Notes: a model not told the origin generated them from the letters alone. A stretch of DNA of 64,000 bases from Capra hircus (GCF_001704415.2 NC_030814.1:72347121-72411120); one strand, 5' to 3'; positions 1 to 10,130 are shown, counted from the first letter of the stretch. A program made the numbers and translations.

Positions 1-890
1 GTACAAGCCTCAGTCCTTCTGTCTGGAGCCCTGGGGAGCAGTAAAGTGGGAAATCCCATGGAAAGGGAGATGGAGATTGAGACTCTGGGCTGGGGGTGGG
101 GGCAGCAAGGGGTGGTGAACGCCCCTGCCTCTCCCCACTATGCAGCCTGGACATGAGGGCCTGAGGCCTGGGGAGGGCTGGAGGGGTCTGGAGGGGTCTG
201 GCAGGGGCATGGGGAAAGAAGGGGCTGCCCAGATGACAGCAGGTGACAGGATGACTCAGAGCCCAAGCTGCTGCCGCTGCATCAAAGGAGGGGCGCAAGG
301 GGGGACGATGAGCCTTGGCAACCGCTCCCCCAGCTGCTCTGGGTTTGAAGCTGAGCCACTTTGCTGGCTCCAGCACAGCGCGAACAGGTGGCAGCAAGAT
401 TGGCAGAGCCAGGAAAATCCATCTTGCCGAGGCCAGCGTGCAGCAGAGCGGGAGAGGAGCAGCCAGACGCGGGGGCGGAAGGGGGGAGGGGCAGGGGCTG
501 TGGGAGGAGACCCTCCACTCCCTTCCACAAGCCCGGCCACCCCCAGGGGCAGATCCTCTCTGCCCCCTGACCCCCAGGTGTCTACATGTCCCCATGCAGC
601 CATCTCTGCACACCCAGGCCAAGGCACTCAAGAGCCCTGAAGGACCCTGAGGGCTCACAGGCTGACCAGGTCTCCTCCTCAAAGGCTCACATGGGGCATC
701 TACCTTCCCCTTTCGCCCCACTGCCCACACCTCCCAGTCAGCTCTGGGAGTAGATGTTTGCCAGTTGGGTTGTCTGGCACTGGGGACACCTGAGCACCTG
801 CTGGGGAAAGAGGCACCTGGGCCTCGCAGGTGGGCTCCCAACTCCAGGAGCTGCAAGTCAAGCTTTTTTACCTGGTTTCTGCTCTGTCAG
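1..890. other. Single-copy sequence, no gene recognised
   Basis: No repeat family or convincing gene is visible. A short direct repeat (GGAGGGGTCT units) lies at about 180-201, and a CpG-containing G-rich patch lies at about 440-500. Both strands carry short open frames, as expected for GC-rich DNA, and none has recognisable motifs. Confidence 0.5.
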
Positions 891-927
891 GATGGGGTGG
901 GTGGCCCAACATATGCAGAAGCATCTG
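891..927 (+). other. Candidate 37-bp micro-exon (weak)
   Basis: A pyrimidine-rich tract ending in CTCTGTCAG precedes position 891, and CTG|GTGAGT follows position 927. The 37 bases can be read as GVGGPTYAEAS with one base left over. That phase fits the candidate exon at 1915-1991, which needs one base to complete its first codon. All three frames are open at this length, so coding is not established. Splice-like pairs this short occur by chance in 64 kb. Confidence 0.12.
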
Positions 928-1055
928 GTGAGTTGGCTGGGTATGGGCTTTACCCTGTGGTGCCCTAACTCCTGACCCCAGAGCTCCACTAGCATCTCGT
1001 GAACTCTGCCTTAGCGAGGCCATGCTTGCCTCTCAGCAGTTGCAAGGCTGTGTGT

Positions 1056-1835
1056 GATGCTACTGACACACTTGATTGATGCCCAAATAAACCAGGCGGT
1101 CCTGCATTCAGTCAGGCCCCATTCAGGAGATGGCTGTGAAGGCTCTCCTCTGGGTCAAGTGCTATTCCAGGTGTGCTGGACACAGCAGGGAACAGGGCAG
1201 ACAAAGTCCAGGGCTCATGGCCCTTGCATGATAGAGGGACAAGTCAAACCAGCAAACATGGCAATTTTAGATAGTGTCAGGTGTATGTAGAAATATACCA
1301 ATGTCAAAAGGAACTGGAGAGGTGGCCTTCTAGACGGGGTGGCCAGGAAGGGCTTCTCTGAGGAGGTGGCATTAGAGCTGAGACCTGAATAAGGAGTCAA
1401 TCACAGAAGGAGCTGAGGAAGTGTTCCTGGCAGAGGGAGCTCAGTGTGCAAAGGTCTTGAGGCAAAACAACCGTGACAAGTTGAGGAATAGAAGGAAGAG
1501 CAGTGATGGCAGAAATAGGACCTGGATCATGCAGGACCTGAAGGCCACGGGCAGGAACTCAGCTTTTGTCCTAAGTGAGCTGAAGCAGAAAAGATCCATC
1601 TACTGGCCGTGGGGAGGACAGATTGGACCAGGCTGAGGTGAGGAGAAAGGCACTGGGAGACAGGCAGAGGCAGTTGCTGTAGAGATGGGGGCGCCAAACT
1701 GGAGTGGAGGTGGGGAGGGGGAAAGAAGCTGCTGGATTGGGCTGTGTTTTTGAAGCTGAGCCTATAGGACCACTCTGGAGTTGGATGCAGAAGAATTAAA
1801 GACAGGTTTGGAGTTGAGTTAGGGGAAGGGGACAT
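1056..1835 (-). repeat. L2 LINE 3' portion, antisense, diverged
   Basis: The plus strand reads as the reverse of the L2 3' region. In order it shows a degraded terminal segment near 1080-1240, a block like GGAAGGGCTTCTCTGAGGAG near 1347, a block like TGGCAGAGGGAGCTCAGTGTG near 1428, and a purine-rich segment to about 1830. The divergence is high, consistent with an element predating placental radiation. No coding capacity remains. The limits are approximate. Confidence 0.65.
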
Positions 1836-1914
1836 TCCCAGGGTAGGGAAGGACTGGGGACTCCCACAGGATTAGGGAGGAGACATAGGGGAATTCTTTC
1901 TCTTCTTCTAAAAG

Positions 1915-1991
1915 TGGAACCCAAAGGGGATTCCGGCGCTCTGCATGGCCTGGGGCAGTACGTGCCGCTGTCGCTGGCCCCCACCTATCAG
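1915..1991 (+). CDS. Candidate internal coding exon, unrecognised
   Basis: Seen: a pyrimidine tract (TTCTTTCTCTTCTTCTAAAAG) ends at 1914, and a perfect consensus donor, CAG|GTGAGT, starts at 1992. The 77 bases contain five or more CpGs although the flanks have almost none. In the frame set by a two-base start it reads EPKGDSGALHGLGQYVPLSL then APTYQ and ends on a codon boundary. I do not recognise the protein. The other two frames are also open, and 77 bp is short enough for chance. A diverged L2 ends about 80 bp upstream. It could be an alternative exon, a non-coding exon or a coincidence. Confidence 0.25.
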
Positions 1992-2589
1992 GTGAGTGTC
2001 TATCCTTATCCCATGGATGTGTCCCCCAGGGCCCCAGATCTCCCGTGCATCCTGAGCAAGTTGTGTCCCTTCTTAAAGATGGACGGCACTTTACAAACTC
2101 CATATGCTCAGTTTTCTTTTATTATTTTAATTTCTAAATACTTGGGAAGGTTTCCAGCATTGGCTTCTGCTATAATTCTGGCGCCAACAAACACACTTTG
2201 CTCTCTCCCCCTCCACCTCATCCCTGCCTTCATCCAAACCACAGAGATTTCTTCCAACCTGGAGAGGCTTCAGGAAGGGAAATTTAGCCAGCACGTGGAT
2301 GCCTCATGGGTCTGGTCAAAGATGGAACTGACCCCAGAGGCTGTGTGTCGGGGGCTGGCCAGGTGGGTAGGAGTCCAGGGTCTCCCTCAAGCTGGGAGTT
2401 TCTAGAGAAGCTGTCAAAGGGATCCCGGCAGGGGATGAGAACTGCAGCCTTCCTCATACTGCCCAGGCCACACAGTCTTCCCCCAAGGCTTCTCCCTTTC
2501 CCAAGGCCACAGGGAGTGACGACTCCCGTCCTCTTATACTAAATTCCCCAGTGCTCACTTCCTCCAGCAGTTGGGCTTTTCTATGGCTC
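1992..2589. other. No gene recognised
   Basis: Mostly single-copy sequence. An open frame runs through from 1914 to 2405 without a stop, but its middle section is AT-rich and not protein-like. The part at about 2245-2361, flanked by ACAG and CAG|GTGGGT, looks somewhat coding (EISSNLERLQEGKFSQHVD). Its phase does not follow from the exon candidate upstream. Confidence 0.4.
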
Positions 2590-2890
2590 AGACAGCTCCC
2601 AGGGACGTTGCTTTTCTGTCTGCCTGGAGTGCTGTCCCCCCAAACCTTTACAAAGCTTGCCCCTTCTTACACCAATGTCCCATCTTCTGGCAAAGCCTCC
2701 TCTGGACACTCAATCTGAGTTGGTGCCTGTGAACAGTCCTTGAGACTCATGCTGAAATCTCATGCATTGTTTTGATGACATGATCCCATGGGAGCAAGAT
2801 CTTATCCATCTTTGGTTTGCTGCTGTGCCTCTAGTGACTGGAGCAGTGCCTGGAGTGGAGTCACAAGTACTTACTGAATGAATGAATGGG
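2590..2890 (+). repeat. L2 LINE 3' end, sense
   Basis: This contains the typical L2 tail order: a GCCTGGAGTGCT-like block near 2622, a CAAAGCCTCCTCTGGAC block, the 'GCAAGATCTTATCCATC' stretch in place of the 'gggcagggacttt' segment, then CTAGTGACTGGAGCAGTGCCTGG. The terminal tetramer tail TGAATGAATGAATG is at 2876-2889. The sequence is strongly diverged. Confidence 0.7.
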
Positions 2891-3535
2891 TTTCCTGCCA
2901 TCTCCTGGCTCTGCCAGCTCCCATTTGTGGAAGAAAGATGGGGTGTCCCAGACAACACAGACTTAGGTATATGGAGGACAGGACAACATTTACTGACTGG
3001 TCACACATACCAAGACCAGTACAATATGTTACCCTCTCCTATACACAAGAAAATGAAAGATCAAAGGAATAAAAGAATCTGCTTAGAAGCAGACAGCTCA
3101 TAAGCAGGGGAGCCACAGTTGGGAATCTCAGCTTTCCTACCTACCATGCTGCAGATGGACCACAGATAGATGGCCAATTTTCAATAAAGGGAGTAATAAA
3201 GTGCACTCAATACCCCTACAATTATCGACCATAAGTCAGTGGCACTTTGATGACTCAGAAGGAGATGATTTCAAAGCCCCAGGGGGGCCCTGTCCTGCAG
3301 GGTCCCCATCTCACACATGGCGCTGCACCTGTGCACAGTGTGGGCCAGGTACAGCTGCAGCGACCCTGGGGGCTGCTTTGCAGGCTACACTATCTCATCT
3401 CTGCAGGTCATCCTTTGCTTGTTTATACCAAAGGAAGAGAACAGTGCATTGATGTGGACTTTTCCTCAGTGTGTCATAGCAACCAGCGGGAGTCTCCAAT
3501 CCTAGCCTCAGTGAGGAGGGGACAGCAACACGATG
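2891..3535. other. No gene recognised
   Basis: Single-copy sequence of ordinary composition. Short overlapping open frames on the plus strand (3247-3717) continue into the L2 copy downstream and show no domain. Confidence 0.45.
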
Positions 3536-3855
3536 GGCCCTTCTGTTTCTCCTTCCTGCTGTGTCCCTTTCCCAGGGCATCTGTGAAGGCTCCACTTACT
3601 TCCTCCAAGTCTGCCCCCATGCCCAGGTTTTCAGTGAAGCTGGACCTGGTGGGTTTGCAGGCACGGCCACGCTGTTCCCTGCTTAGGATTCATACCAGAT
3701 CACCCAGCATCATCTAACACGGCTGCGTTTTACCTACCTGTCCGCTATGAGACTGTAAGCTCAGCGAGGACAGGGTTTTGCTGCCTTGGTTCCTTTCTGT
3801 GTTCCCAGCACCTGGCACACAGTAGGCAGGTAGCCCATGTTTGTGCAATGAATAT
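3536..3855 (+). repeat. L2 LINE 3' end, sense
   Basis: The 3' part is diagnostic. TGAGACTGTAAGCTCAGCGA is followed by GGACAGGGTTTTG, then CCCAGCACCTGGCACACAG and TAGGCAGG, and ends in a TGTGCAATGAAT tail. The upstream part, with a CCTTTCCCAGGGC block, is a weaker match. Confidence 0.75.
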
Positions 3856-4514
3856 TCCCCCAACTTTCGTCACTCACACCCCACCTTCACACTTTTGATT
3901 GTATCTGTGTCCCCCTTGTATTATCTCATATTTTTCTTTCCAACAGCCCCCTGTTAAAAAAAAAAAACTTAAAGAAATGAAATGTAAGGAAACTTTTTTA
4001 TCACTGCCATAAATGGAAAGCCAATATCACTTGCCATAAATAGAAGACAACTGTTAAAATAAATGCCACAAAAACAAAATAGTGTGAAGAAATTTGAGCA
4101 ACAGCCTGTTGCCTGCAGAAGGCAATAGGCAGAGGTCTGCTCTCTCTTTCTCTCTCCCTCTCTCTGCTAGAGGGAGGACTCAGGGAGTGCTGGAGAGGTG
4201 TTAGAGATGGGCTAGCGCCAACCCGATTTTGTCCTTGATGGAAGGTTTGAGAGAGAACTACACAGGGAGCAGCTTTCTCACCATCTGAGCAAGACAGTGT
4301 GACTTGATTTCACTCTTGGTACTCCTAAAAGCAAACCCTGGCTATGGTCCTCATCCCACACTTTGGGGAGCACAGAATCTGGACCACTCAGTAAGGTTAG
4401 GGATCGAGGGACAGCTCCACAAATGCACCTGGCATTTGGGACCATTCTAGGCCCTGAAGTGTCTTCATGGGGGGCGGGGTATTCTCTTCTCTTGGGGTAG
4501 AGGTGATGGCATGT
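3856..4514. other. No gene; A-rich and TC-rich tracts
   Basis: Holds an A12 run at 3956-3967, an AT-rich stretch to about 4090, and a TC-rich imperfect microsatellite at 4139-4165. No protein-coding or RNA gene is visible. Confidence 0.5.
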
Positions 4515-4528
4515 CCTGGTGGGCAGGG

Positions 4529-4752
4529 TATGTACATGCACACTAAGCTGTTTTAGTTGTGTCCGACTCTTTGTGGCCCATGGTCTGTAGCCCTCCAGGC
4601 TCCTCTGTCCGTGGGATTTTCCAGGCAATAATACTGGAGTGGGTTGCTATTTCCTCCTCTAGGGGATCTATCCGACCCAGGGATCGAACCCGTGTCTCTT
4701 GAGTCTCCTACATTGACAGGCGGGTTCTTTACCACTAGCACCACCTGGGAAA
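4529..4752 (-). repeat. Bov-tA SINE, antisense, with 14-bp TSD
   Basis: This is a ruminant tRNA-derived SINE. Read on the minus strand it starts with the tRNA-like head (the plus strand shows its complement ending near CACCTGGGAAA). The BovB-derived body follows, whose complement includes GTGTCCGACTCTTTGTGGCC near 4560. A perfect duplication, CCTGGTGGGCAGGG, flanks the element at 4515-4528 and 4753-4766, so its limits are exact and it inserted by target-primed reverse transcription. The pol III head is diverged, and no function is expected. Confidence 0.95.
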
Positions 4753-4894
4753 CCTGGTGGGCAGGGAACATCATCCTATGCCGGGGCTCTGTCTTCCCCA
4801 CAGCCTTCTTCTGCTGGATTCCCAGGGCCAGTCAGTCCGTATCTGTATCTGAGCACTTATCCCAGTCCTGCTTGTATCAGATGAGCTTTGTCTG

Positions 4895-5030
4895 AGCCTG
4901 TATTCCTCACCTGACTGGGAGCTCCCCGCCGTGGGGACTGCCCAGTTCGTGTGCGCCTCTTCCATCACTTGGCAGAGTGTCCTGCATATGACTGGCTTTC
5001 CGGAAACATTTGTGGACTTGAATGGAATTG
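4895..5030 (+). repeat. L2 LINE 3' tail, sense
   Basis: ACTGGGAGCTCC followed by GTGGGGACTG, CACTTGGCAGAGTGTCCTGC and AACATTTGTGGACTTGAATGG matches the order of L2 terminal blocks. A donor-like CTCACCTG on the minus strand at about 4908 makes it look superficially exonic, but the L2 match explains the sequence better. Confidence 0.55.
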
Positions 5031-5244
5031 GTGATTAATCAAACGCCAAATAGCCAATATTTCTTTCTGTCCAGTCAGATAGTATCAAAGATTCATCTCC
5101 TCTCTCAGCCCTGGCTTTTTTTCTGAAGTTTCCCCAGGACCAGGTGGGTAGATGGATATTCCGATCTCCCATATCCTTTGGAAGAAATTTGTTTTCCTGA
5201 TCCCTGAGCTCTTCTTCCTGATCTGTCTGGCCCAGCTGGCAGGG

Positions 5245-5800
5245 AGGTTCAGCTAAGATGCTTTCTGTTGCAAGTGACAGGAAAAACTCGCATTAATGAT
5301 TGTATCATGGAGGAGCTTATTGAACTAGAGAGTTTTAAAGTCTGGAGGTAGGGTTAGTATCCGGTGAGGCTTGGTTCAGCAGCTGCAAAGATGTTTACAG
5401 AGACCTCATGTCTCTCCATCTCTCTTGTCTGACTTCCTTGTTTCACCCTGAGGCTCTACATGGAGCTCCTCCCCACACCCTGCCTTGGGCAGCTCCTGGC
5501 TATCCCTTCCTAGTAGCAAAATAGCTGCAGTCATCCTAGTCTTGTACCACATCCTTCAGGGGAACAATGAAGACCTTTCCCAGGCTTCCATGTAAGACAA
5601 GGCAGACCTTTCTTTCCCAGAAGCTCTAGGAATATTCTCATGTCTCATTGGCTCTGATTGGGTGACCTGACTGTCTCTGAATCAATAGACAGAGCCAGGA
5701 AGAAGGGATATGCTGAGCAGCCAATCAGGGTCTGTTCCTGAAGGTGGGCGTGGAGTCAGCTCACCAATCACAGTCTGAGACATGGCATTCATATTCCCAA
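5245..5800 (+). repeat. Ancient interspersed repeat, family not assigned (copy 1)
   Basis: It starts with a block like GCAAGTGACAGGAAAAACTC and a GGAGCTTATTGA stretch, and ends with repeated 'CCAATCA' and 'TTGGCTCTGATTGGGTGACC' blocks. The same order of blocks recurs at 58660-59110, so this is a dispersed family. I recall it as a common old mammalian repeat but cannot name it with confidence. The CCAATC motifs belong to the repeat and are not evidence of a promoter. Confidence 0.5.
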
Positions 5801-6075
5801 GGGGAATATTGGAGGACTGTTTCTTGAAGGAAGAAGGGATGGATACTTGGGTTAAACCATGGATGTGCTGAGCTGTGGGGAAGGAGAGCTGAGGGAGCCA
5901 GCCACTGTAGGCCTTCTTCCTCTGCAGGACAGGGGACTCTTGTCTCGGACCAATCCCTGAATCCAGGTGCTGTTGGATCTGAAAAGGACACAAATAAACC
6001 ACATAGAACCTACCTCCAGTCCCCTCACAAAGACACAGACAGTGAGGACACGGAGCAACCACTGGCTCAGAGTTC

Positions 6076-6360
6076 TTTTTTTTTTTTTTAATTTATTTTT
6101 AGCTACACTGGGTCTTTGTTGCTACGCACAGGCTTTCTCTAGTTGTGGCCAGTGGGGACATTCTTCCTCGCATTGCAGAGGCTTCTAGCTGCAGCGGCTT
6201 CCCTTGCTGCGGAGCGCAGGCTCTAGAGTGCCGGCTCAGTAGCCGTGGAGCAGGGGCTTAGTTGCTCTGTGGCACGTGGAATCTTCCCAAACCAGGGATC
6301 AAGCCAGTGTCCCTTGTATTGCAAGGTGGATTCTTAACCACCAGACCACTAGGGAAGCCC
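6076..6360 (-). repeat. CHR-type tRNA-derived SINE, antisense, with TSD
   Basis: The plus strand shows the complement of a cetartiodactyl CHR SINE. A T-rich tail (poly-A on the minus strand) comes first, then GGGTCTTTGTTGCTACGCAC, TTAGTTGCTCTGTGGCACGTG, and the head complement ending ACCACTAGGGAAGCCC. The duplication GGCTCAGAGT(T/C)C occurs at 6064-6075 and 6361-6372 with one mismatch, which fixes both ends. Confidence 0.95.
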
Positions 6361-6372
6361 GGCTCAGAGTCC

Positions 6373-7045
6373 TTAACATGGAATCTGCAGCCAGATTTCA
6401 GGAGGTTCAGAAACCTCTGAAGTTACCTGCCCGATCCTTGGGGTCCTGTGCTTTCACTTTTCTGGGCAGAGGAGCCACAACTTAATGAGTCTCAGAGGGC
6501 CCTGCAGCCTGAATGAGCTTCCCTGCGAGGGGCAGCTACGTTCAAGTTTGAGCAAGAGCTGGAGGCACAATCCCGGAGAGAATCTGGGTCCCCCAGCTCC
6601 CTGCCTCTGCGTGCCTGGGTGGAATATCACCGTGAAGTTCTCACTGAGTCAGTCCACGTGCCTTGTCTCATTTAATGTAATCCTCTATATGTGCCCTTAG
6701 AAGTAGCTGCTGTCACGTCATGTGGATGAGAGAACCCATGATGTGTTCACGGTTACACATAAGTGGGTTCACCAAATCCCCACAGGTTCCCCTCGTGACA
6801 ATGCCAGGTGCACGGCCAGGCCTGGGGTGGGAGAGAGGCTGCTCTTGGGCTTGGTGGACCTGCAGTGTCTTTTAGAGGTCATCTGCTGGCTCCCGGGACC
6901 CCTGCTCTCCCCTGGGTGGCAATGACTTCCCTACAGAGGAGGCAGGGGAACCAAGCTAACATTTGGGCAGCAGAGTCTCTCTTCTAGGTGCTGTTCCTAC
7001 AGACTCTGTCCCTACTCTCTGTCCCTTTAGCGCCACTTGACAGGC
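6373..7045. other. No gene recognised
   Basis: Single-copy sequence. The minus-strand frame at 6956-7225 and the plus-strand frame at 6722-6925 have no domain and no splice context. Confidence 0.45.
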
Positions 7046-7049
7046 ACCA

Positions 7050-7178
7050 TTGACCTTCCCACTCCGCAGGCGAGGAAATGGTAGCCCAGAGGGTGAGGTC
7101 ACTTGGCCCAAGTGACACAGCGGTAATGGGGCTGGGAATTGAACCCAGATCTGTCTGAAGCTAGAGCTAACTGGTGCC
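7050..7178 (-). repeat. MIR SINE, antisense
   Basis: The complement of the MIR core and tRNA-like part is recognisable: GCAGGCGAGGAAATGG, CAGAGGGTGAGGTCACTTG, AAGTGACACAGCGGTAATGG, then GGAATTGAACCCAGATCTGT. This order matches antisense MIR. Confidence 0.75.
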
Positions 7179-7179
7179 T

Positions 7180-7499
7180 TCTCTCCTGCCTTGCTCACTG
7201 TAAACAAGAGAGCAAAAACTTCCACTGTTTCACTGAGGGACCTGGGACAGCTGCAAGGCTGGCCTGGCCATCACTTAATTTAGATTTGCTCCTTACAAGT
7301 TGTCAGGGAGGTGCCAGGGGCCATGGCCTGGTTGAGGACAGCCTGGCCCAGCCTTATTTCTCCTCCCGCCCTTCCAGCCTGCCGGACTTGTCCAGCACAG
7401 AGGTCACCGGCCCTGCTGCCCTCCACAGGACCTGGCCACGGTGGGCTCCGACACGTGGGGCGGTGGGGGGGCTTGGGGCTTTCTGCTCCAGTGCGCAAA
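7180..7499. other. No gene recognised
   Basis: GC-rich single-copy sequence. It lies inside a 227-codon open frame (7139-7822) that starts in the MIR and has no domain or coding signature, so it is not called a gene. Confidence 0.45.
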
Positions 7500-7745
7500 G
7501 CCACTGCCACCACCACACACTGCTCCGAACGGCTCCGAAAGCCATAAAGCAGCTGAGAAAAAATGACAGCGGGCGAGGAAACGAGCCACGGAGGAAATTA
7601 ACTCGCACCCAGGGAACCACGCGGCTTTCTGCTGACAGAGAGGGCCGGCTACCTCATAAAACTAAACACTTAAACTCTCCTCTTTACAATAATTACAGCG
7701 CCTTGAATTCCTCTTTTCTCTGCCCCGGCTGGCCCGGGCCGGCTC
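7500..7745. promoter_or_regulatory. Candidate conserved non-coding element
   Basis: This block is free of repeats. It changes abruptly from GC-rich flanks to AT-rich sequence with compact TAAT/ATTA-type words, such as ATAAAACTAAACACTT near 7657 and TTTACAATAATTACAGCGCC near 7682. That composition is typical of developmental enhancers. Conservation was not measured. This is inference from composition and absence of repeats. Confidence 0.25.
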
Positions 7746-7845
7746 CGCACAGGATACCAAGGGGAGAAGGCTGGAAGGGGCCCCGCAGCAGGAGGATCAG
7801 CCAGAGAGCTAGCAAGTGTTAGAGCTGACCAAGGGCCTGGGGACC

Positions 7846-7937
7846 TGCTATTCCAACCCCCGCATTTGACAGACGAGAAACCTGGACGCCCAGAGAGGTT
7901 TTGTGACTAAGTGAAGGTCACCCAGCCAGTCAAAGGT
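7846..7937 (-). repeat. MIR SINE fragment, antisense
   Basis: CATTTGACAGACGAGAAACC, CCCAGAGAGGTTTTGTGACT and GAAGGTCACCCAGCCAGTCA follow the order of the antisense MIR core. Confidence 0.7.
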
Positions 7938-8825
7938 GGAACAGACTAAAAGCAGTTCTTTTCCCCGATGGGCAGTAAGCCATTTCCACCAATCACTGCC
8001 CTTCATTCCACAAACATTTCCCGAAGCCCATTGGCAAGCCATACTTTGTGCTAGAGCCCAGGGAAAAGCCCAGTGGCTGTCCTGGCTCCAATCAGAACAT
8101 GAGCTCTGCACACCAGGGCCACGTCTGGCCCCTTCGCATGTGTCCTGGCCCCCCAGAGCAAGGCCAGACTCATAGGAATCCCTCTAGGGGGACTTCAGAG
8201 CAGCAGCCCTGAACCCCTGCGGGAAGACAAGCATCCTCCTTGTGCCCTGGCCATCTGGGCAACCCCAGGAAGACGGGCAGCCGGCTAGAAGCTTTTCAGC
8301 AGCAAGGAGCCCAGGGAGCCAGGGCCTGCCTGCCAACAGTGGGGGTGTGGGGGGCAGCAGGCATCAGCCTCGTAACTGAGATGAGAGGACAGGCTCTGCT
8401 TCCCGGCTGCACCAAACTGCTCTCTGGGCCTTTGACCCCAGCTTCTCTCTTCTCTGCTCTGCCTTCCGGGCTGCCCACTGGCCGTGCTGCGGAAGACTCC
8501 CGCCATCTGTGACCCTACACCTGCTCCCCAGCACCCCCCTCCCCCACCTCATTGCCCAGTCCTCACTCGCACTTCTCCGCCAGGAACAGCCTTTCTCTCC
8601 TGCTTGGCATGTGGCTGCCTTCTGTACTTCAGCACTCCCCCACAGCCCCCTCCTCGAGTGAGGGACAGCTGTTGTTTTTTTCCTGAAGGCAGTGGGCCCC
8701 CTCTGAGGGACCACTCCTCCCTCTCATTCAGTTGAAAAGGATCTGATCACTCGGGAGGGGTGGGAGTGGGGGTGGTGCATTCCCCAGGCCTGGCCCATCA
8801 GCGTATCTCATCACCCTGGTTACTG
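7938..8825. other. No gene recognised
   Basis: GC-rich single-copy sequence. Open frames on the minus strand at 8285-8714 overlap each other in different frames, which argues against coding. Nothing else is visible. Confidence 0.45.
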
Positions 8826-9275
8826 AGGGTAGTTTGGAGATGGACAGGGAATCTGAAATCTAATCCAGGTGAATCCTGGGATGGTGGGAAGGGGTTCTCT
8901 CTTTCTGCTGGGACTGCTGAGCTGAGAGTATAAGCCTGATGCTGCGGAGGACTTGAGAATAAAGCCAATGCAGAGAAGAGCTACCCAAGATAAGGACTTA
9001 CAGCTTCCTGCTGACTTGTTGAGCACCTGGATCCAGCCATGCTTGAAGTTATTATATGAGTTAGGAAATAATATTTATAACAATATTCATAACTATTCTA
9101 TTATATCCAATTTTGCATTTAGGTGATTAATCACATAAGTATATGTTAATAATGCTTATCATGATGATTTTTATATTGTGAATAATAATTTTATAATTAC
9201 TATTTTGCTTTAGTCAGTCTGAATTTAGTTTCTGTCACTTGCAACCCCCAAGTTCTAAGTAATGTGGAAAGACCT
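8826..9275 (+). repeat. Unassigned ancient repeat tail, interrupted by an AT-rich block
   Basis: CACCTGGATCCAGCCATGCT at about 9025 and TTCTGTCACTTGCAACC at about 9230 are the end blocks of a family seen again at 9840-10130 and 46690-47010. Between them, 9050-9215 is an AT-rich stretch with ATTATAT- and AATAAT-like words that looks like an insertion or an expanded low-complexity tract. The family is not named. Confidence 0.4.
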
Positions 9276-9392
9276 CTGTTTAGGGACCCAGCTAACAGTG
9301 TTAATGGTCTCTCCCCAGGCCCCTTCCATGGAGTAACCTCAGGACCTGCCTAAGCCTGAGCTCTGGGCTGCATTATTTTACTTCTTCTACAG

Positions 9393-9515
9393 GGAAAGAC
9401 TCTGCTGTTCATCACTCCGGGGATATCTGCATGAAGCAGAGGGGTCCAGCCGTTCCCATCCAGACTTCTGAAGGCCCGTGTCATCACTTATTCCCGGAAC
9501 CTGGCTCCCAAGAAG
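9393..9515 (+). other. Candidate exon (123 bp), unrecognised
   Basis: Seen: a strong pyrimidine tract (TTATTTTACTTCTTCTACAG) ends at 9392 and AAG|GTGAGC follows 9515. One of three frames is fully open and reads KDSAVHHSGDICMKQRGPAV onward to HHLFPEPGSQE; the other two contain TGA stops. CpG is locally enriched. The exon would start with two bases and end with one, so it does not join directly to 1915-1991. It could be a non-coding RNA exon or chance. Confidence 0.2.
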
Positions 9516-9839
9516 GTGAGCAAGAATCCAGCCAGGTCTAGAGTTGTATATTTTCTGTGATGAATTATCGTACATGTAGATTTGTTAGCAAACACATTTT
9601 TGGATTAGAATGTACACTGGGTCATTGAAAGTGAAGGAGAAAATAAGGAATGAACACCTGGTGGCCCCTGCTCTACTGGTGAGTCCGGCATCCACCCCCC
9701 ACCTCACTCTCTGCACCCAGATATATTCCCTCTGGAACCACCCACCCCTCTCAGGGAGTGGGCACTTAGGACAGACACCCAGAGCCTACCATCCCTGACA
9801 CAACAATGTCAGAGTGAACACATGACCCTGCATAAGCCA

Positions 9840-10130
9840 AGAGGGTTCCATTCCACGAAGAATAAAGTCCTCTCTTTCCTCTGGGGTACTTGGCCTGTAG
9901 AATAAAAGTCTGGAGCTGCCAAAGAATGAAGCCAGTGCAGAAGAAGCAGACCTGGGTGGGGAGGGGGCAGAGTCCTGATGGCAGTGTCTTTATACCTGGA
10001 TCCAGCCATGCCTGATGCTGCAGCTCATACCCTTGGACTTCTCAGTTGAGCCAGTTTGAGCTGGGTTTCTGACTTTTGCAAGCCAAAAAGTACTGACTAA
10101 TATGGAGAAGTGTTCCAAACAAGTCATTTT
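9840..10130 (+). repeat. Unassigned ancient repeat tail (second copy)
   Basis: CCTGGATCCAGCCATGCCTG at about 9995, GAGCCAGTTTGAGCTGGGTT at about 10049, and AAAAAGTACTGACTAATATGG at the end reproduce the block order of 8826-9275. This copy is less interrupted and ends in the typical 'ctgactaata' terminus. Confidence 0.45.

Noticed and set aside
1914..2405. 163-codon frame as a single exon
   Set aside because: Only the first 78 bases look coding; a perfect donor ends them, and the rest includes AT-rich non-protein-like sequence.
4895..4990. Minus-strand exon (donor-like CTCACCTG, CpG-rich)
   Set aside because: The sequence fits an L2 3' tail in sense orientation better; the acceptor is weak.
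5640..5790. CCAAT-box promoter
   Set aside because: The CCAATC words recur at equivalent positions in a second copy of the same repeat at 58.9 kb.
7139..7822. 227-codon plus-strand open frame as a gene
   Set aside because: It starts inside an antisense MIR, runs through GC-rich DNA into a likely non-coding block and shows no motif.
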